Part shown: in pieces, positions 62,243 through 64,000 of the stretch
Position numbering within the stretch: position 1 is the first letter of the stretch
Layout of the letters: each line of letters starts with the position of its first letter
NCBI GenBank assembly: GCA_903832005.1
Contig: CAIKZO010000090.1
Span: forward strand, 16,184 to 80,183
Length of the DNA stretch: 64,000 bases
Direction: 5' to 3'
DNA from: Enhydrobacter aerosaccus
GTDB taxonomy: Bacteria; Pseudomonadota; Alphaproteobacteria; Reyranellales; Reyranellaceae
Translations under genes and position numbers: made by a program
The notes under the pieces: generated by a model
The model's input: the letters and a program-made list of their open reading frames with translations, nothing else
Told to the model about the DNA's origin: nothing
Database searches by the model: none

Positions 62243-62796
62243 TTCGCCATCTCGCCACTTTCGCCGCTGTGTTGATGCTCGCCGCCTGCGGCCACAGTCC
62301 GGAAACGCAGTTCCTGACACTCGATCCCGTGCCCGGTACGAGCGCCGCCAGCCATCGCGGCGCACCGGTACGCGTGCCCTCGGTTCAGGTGCCGCCCGAA
62401 CTCGATAGGGTCGAGTTCGCGCGCCAGACCGGCCCCGGCCAGATGAAGGTCGAGGATCTCGTGCACTGGTCCGCGCCGCTCGGCATGCTGGCGCGCAACG
62501 CATTGATCCTCGATCTCGCGCAGCGCCTGCCGTCCGGCGCGGTGTTGCCGCCCGACTCCGCCGCACGACCGGGTGGGCTCCGCGCGACCGTCGCCATCCT
62601 GTCGTTCGGCACCGCGGGCAGCGACGCCACCATGACGGCGACCTATGCCTTCGGCCCCGAGGACGGCGCGGCGCCCACGCCACATTGGGTCGAGCTGCGC
62701 ACCGCCGGCGGCCAGACTCCCGCCGAAACCGCGCGCGCTTTCAGTACCTTGCTGGGCCAGCTCGCCGACCGCATGGCCGCCGATCTCCCGCCCTGA
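62239..62796 (+). CDS. pqiC: PqiC/YmbA-like outer-membrane lipoprotein
   Basis: The 185-residue lipoprotein has a lipobox LAAC at residues 14-17 (MLAACGHSPE) and the ABC-type transport auxiliary domain (DUF330). QFLTLDPVPG and VRVPSVQVPPELDRVEFARQTGPGQMKVEDLVHWSAPLGMLARNAL are typical. It completes pqiABC as the outer-membrane partner of the PqiB tunnel. It is coupled by ATGA to pqiB. The gap of 121 bases to trpS contains short GC hairpins (for example GCGCGG/CCGCGC near 62864-62887) and no clear terminator. Confidence 0.92.
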   Translation: MIRHLATFAAVLMLAACGHSPETQFLTLDPVPGTSAASHRGAPVRVPSVQVPPELDRVEFARQTGPGQMKVEDLVHWSAPLGMLARNALILDLAQRLPSGAVLPPDSAARPGGLRATVAILSFGTAGSDATMTATYAFGPEDGAAPTPHWVELRTAGGQTPAETARAFSTLLGQLADRMAADLPP

Positions 62797-62917
62797 TTTT
62801 GGCGCCTTGATTCCGTCCGGCCGGTGCGCGATACCCGCGCGCCCTTAGCCTTCCACCGGCGGGGTGCGCGGAGGTCCAAAGCCCGCGCCTCTGAAACAGT
62901 GAGCGGAGTCCACATCC

Positions 62918-64000
62918 ATGCCTGACGTCAGCACCGACCCGGTTGCGTCTAATCCCGCGCCCAATCCCCATCTGGCGCAGTACGCCGCAAAGGGCCTCAA
63001 GGGCCGCATCCTTTCGGGCGTACAGCCCACCGGAAATCTTCATCTCGGCAATTACCTGGGCGCGATCCGCAACTTCGCGCGCCTGCAGAACGATTACGAG
63101 TGCCTCTACTGCGTGGTCGACATGCACGCCATCACCGTGTGGCAGGAGCCCGCGGCGCTGAGCAGCCAGACGCGCGAGATCGCCTCGGCCTTCCTTGCCG
63201 CCGGAGTCGACGGCAGCAAGCACGCGATCTTCAACCAGTCGATGGTGCCCGAACACGCGCAGCTCGCGTGGATCTTCAACTGCGTGGCGCGGCTCGGCTG
63301 GATGAACCGCATGACGCAGTTCAAGGAGAAGGCCGGCAAGGACCGCGAGAACGTCTCGCTGGGCCTCTACGCCTATCCGGCGCTGATGGCGGCCGACATC
63401 CTGATCTACAAGGCAACGCACGTGCCGGTCGGCGAGGACCAGAAGCAGCATCTCGAGCTGACGCGCGACATCGCGATCAAGTTCAACAACGACTTCCACG
63501 CGACGGACTTCTTCCCGATCACCGAGCCGCTGATCTTCGGTGCGGCCACGCGCGTGATGAGCCTGCGCGACGGCACCAAGAAGATGAGCAAGTCCGACCC
63601 GTCGGACTACAGCCGCATCAACCTCACCGACGATGCCGACGCGATCGCCCAGAAGATCCGCCGCGCCAAGACCGATCCGCTGCCCATGCCCGACACCGCC
63701 GCGGACGCCGAGAAGCGCCCAGACGCCGACAATCTGCTGGGCATCTATGCAGCGCTGGCCGACCAGGAGAAGGACGCGGTGATCGCGTCGTTCGCCGGCA
63801 AGCAGTTCTCCGAGTTCAAGTCGGCGCTGACCGATATCGCCGTCAGCAAGCTCGGACCGATCGGTGGCGAGATGCAGCGCCTGATGAAGGACCCCAGCCA
63901 CGTCGACAAGATCCTGCACGAAGGCGCCGAGAAAGCCCGCGCGATTGCTGCGCCGATCCTGGCCGAGACCTACAAGATCGTCGGGTTCCTGAAGCCTTAA
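62918..64000 (+). CDS. trpS: Tryptophanyl-tRNA synthetase
   Basis: The 360-residue class I synthetase charges tRNA-Trp. The HIGH-like motif is in [19 protein letters not shown], the KMSKS motif in [14 protein letters not shown] near residue 222, and the ATP/Trp loop region [15 protein letters not shown] is also clear. A short N-terminal extension of about 30 residues precedes the first strand. The stop TAA ends at the last base of the window, so the gene is complete. No tRNA gene and no Trp-rich leader peptide were found upstream. Confidence 0.96.
   Translation: MPDVSTDPVASNPAPNPHLAQYAAKGLKGRILSGVQPTGNLHLGNYLGAIRNFARLQNDYECLYCVVDMHAITVWQEPAALSSQTREIASAFLAAGVDGSKHAIFNQSMVPEHAQLAWIFNCVARLGWMNRMTQFKEKAGKDRENVSLGLYAYPALMAADILIYKATHVPVGEDQKQHLELTRDIAIKFNNDFHATDFFPITEPLIFGAATRVMSLRDGTKKMSKSDPSDYSRINLTDDADAIAQKIRRAKTDPLPMPDTAADAEKRPDADNLLGIYAALADQEKDAVIASFAGKQFSEFKSALTDIAVSKLGPIGGEMQRLMKDPSHVDKILHEGAEKARAIAAPILAETYKIVGFLKP

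Noticed and set aside
62797..62917. A trp-type leader-peptide attenuator before trpS
   Set aside because: No short frame with repeated Trp codons and no terminator/antiterminator pair with a T-run are visible. The GC hairpins there are short and common in this DNA.

Overview
The window reads as chromosomal DNA of a high-GC alphaproteobacterium, probably of the Rhodospirillales type. That placement is an inference from gene content: a sdhCDAB operon, a PhaR/PhaA/PhaB polyhydroxybutyrate set, a DUF1289 gene, a CnoX/LON-domain/Trm112/DUF971 operon, many free-standing solute-binding proteins of the Bug type, and frequent ATGA, GTGA and TGATG gene junctions. I call 60 protein genes. Coding density is very high: no gene-free stretch exceeds 300 bases, and the longest gap is about 209 bases (57340-57548). 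I saw no rRNA, tRNA, CRISPR array, transposase, integrase or prophage gene.

Layout. 1-5.3 kb (+): the end of a universal-stress-domain gene, a dicarboxylate/amino-acid symporter joined to a periplasmic amino-acid-binding protein, a Bug-type binding protein, a TauD-like dioxygenase and a glutathione transferase. 5.3-23 kb (-) is one long co-directional block. In transcription order it holds phaA, an MFS exporter, phaB, an AhpD-like protein, tam, gamma-glutamyltransferase, rlmI, a P1 (DmpA/NylC-type) aminopeptidase, a peptide-type binding protein with two permeases but no ATPase, tamA and tamB. 23-27.2 kb (-) holds a PhaE-like small protein, a short PhaC-like hydrolase, a membrane LytTR regulator and a secreted berberine-bridge-type FAD oxidase. 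phaR and a DUF1289 gene run the other way. 28.2-32.4 kb is mixed: an enoyl-CoA hydratase, a D-aminopeptidase-like serine hydrolase, an AapJ-type binding protein and a VOC protein. 32.4-37.9 kb (-) holds sdhCDAB and a citrate-lyase-like/mesaconyl-CoA hydratase pair. 38-43.8 kb holds pdxY, a LysE exporter, a nitroreductase, a TPR-glycosyltransferase-like protein, asd and a second Bug protein. 43.8-52.9 kb (+, except one DUF1194 gene) holds two tandem CoA-transferases, a DUF962 protein, a DUF255 protein and the CnoX operon, ending in a flavin monooxygenase. 53-64 kb holds murJ, a deacylase, an orphan binding protein, a catalase/cytochrome b561 pair, pqiABC and trpS, whose stop codon is the last base of the window.

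How the genes fit together. PhaA and PhaB make (R)-3-hydroxybutyryl-CoA for storage or for an ethylmalonyl-CoA-type route, to which the lyase/hydratase pair at 36-38 kb could belong. TamA/TamB, PqiABC and MurJ serve the envelope. Six solute-binding proteins occur without a single ABC ATPase in the window, so most must rely on distant partners.

The most notable non-coding signals are these. (1) A 71-nt, highly structured minus-strand RNA lies at 52949-52879 with its own promoter and an intrinsic terminator. (2) Three LytTR-like half-sites, exactly 21 bp apart, lie between the LytTR gene and the FAD oxidase. (3) A palindromic element sits between two copies of a 27-bp sequence that encodes the ends of two convergent genes. 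(4) Stem-loops or pairings would hide the ribosome-binding sites of the MFS exporter and cnoX.
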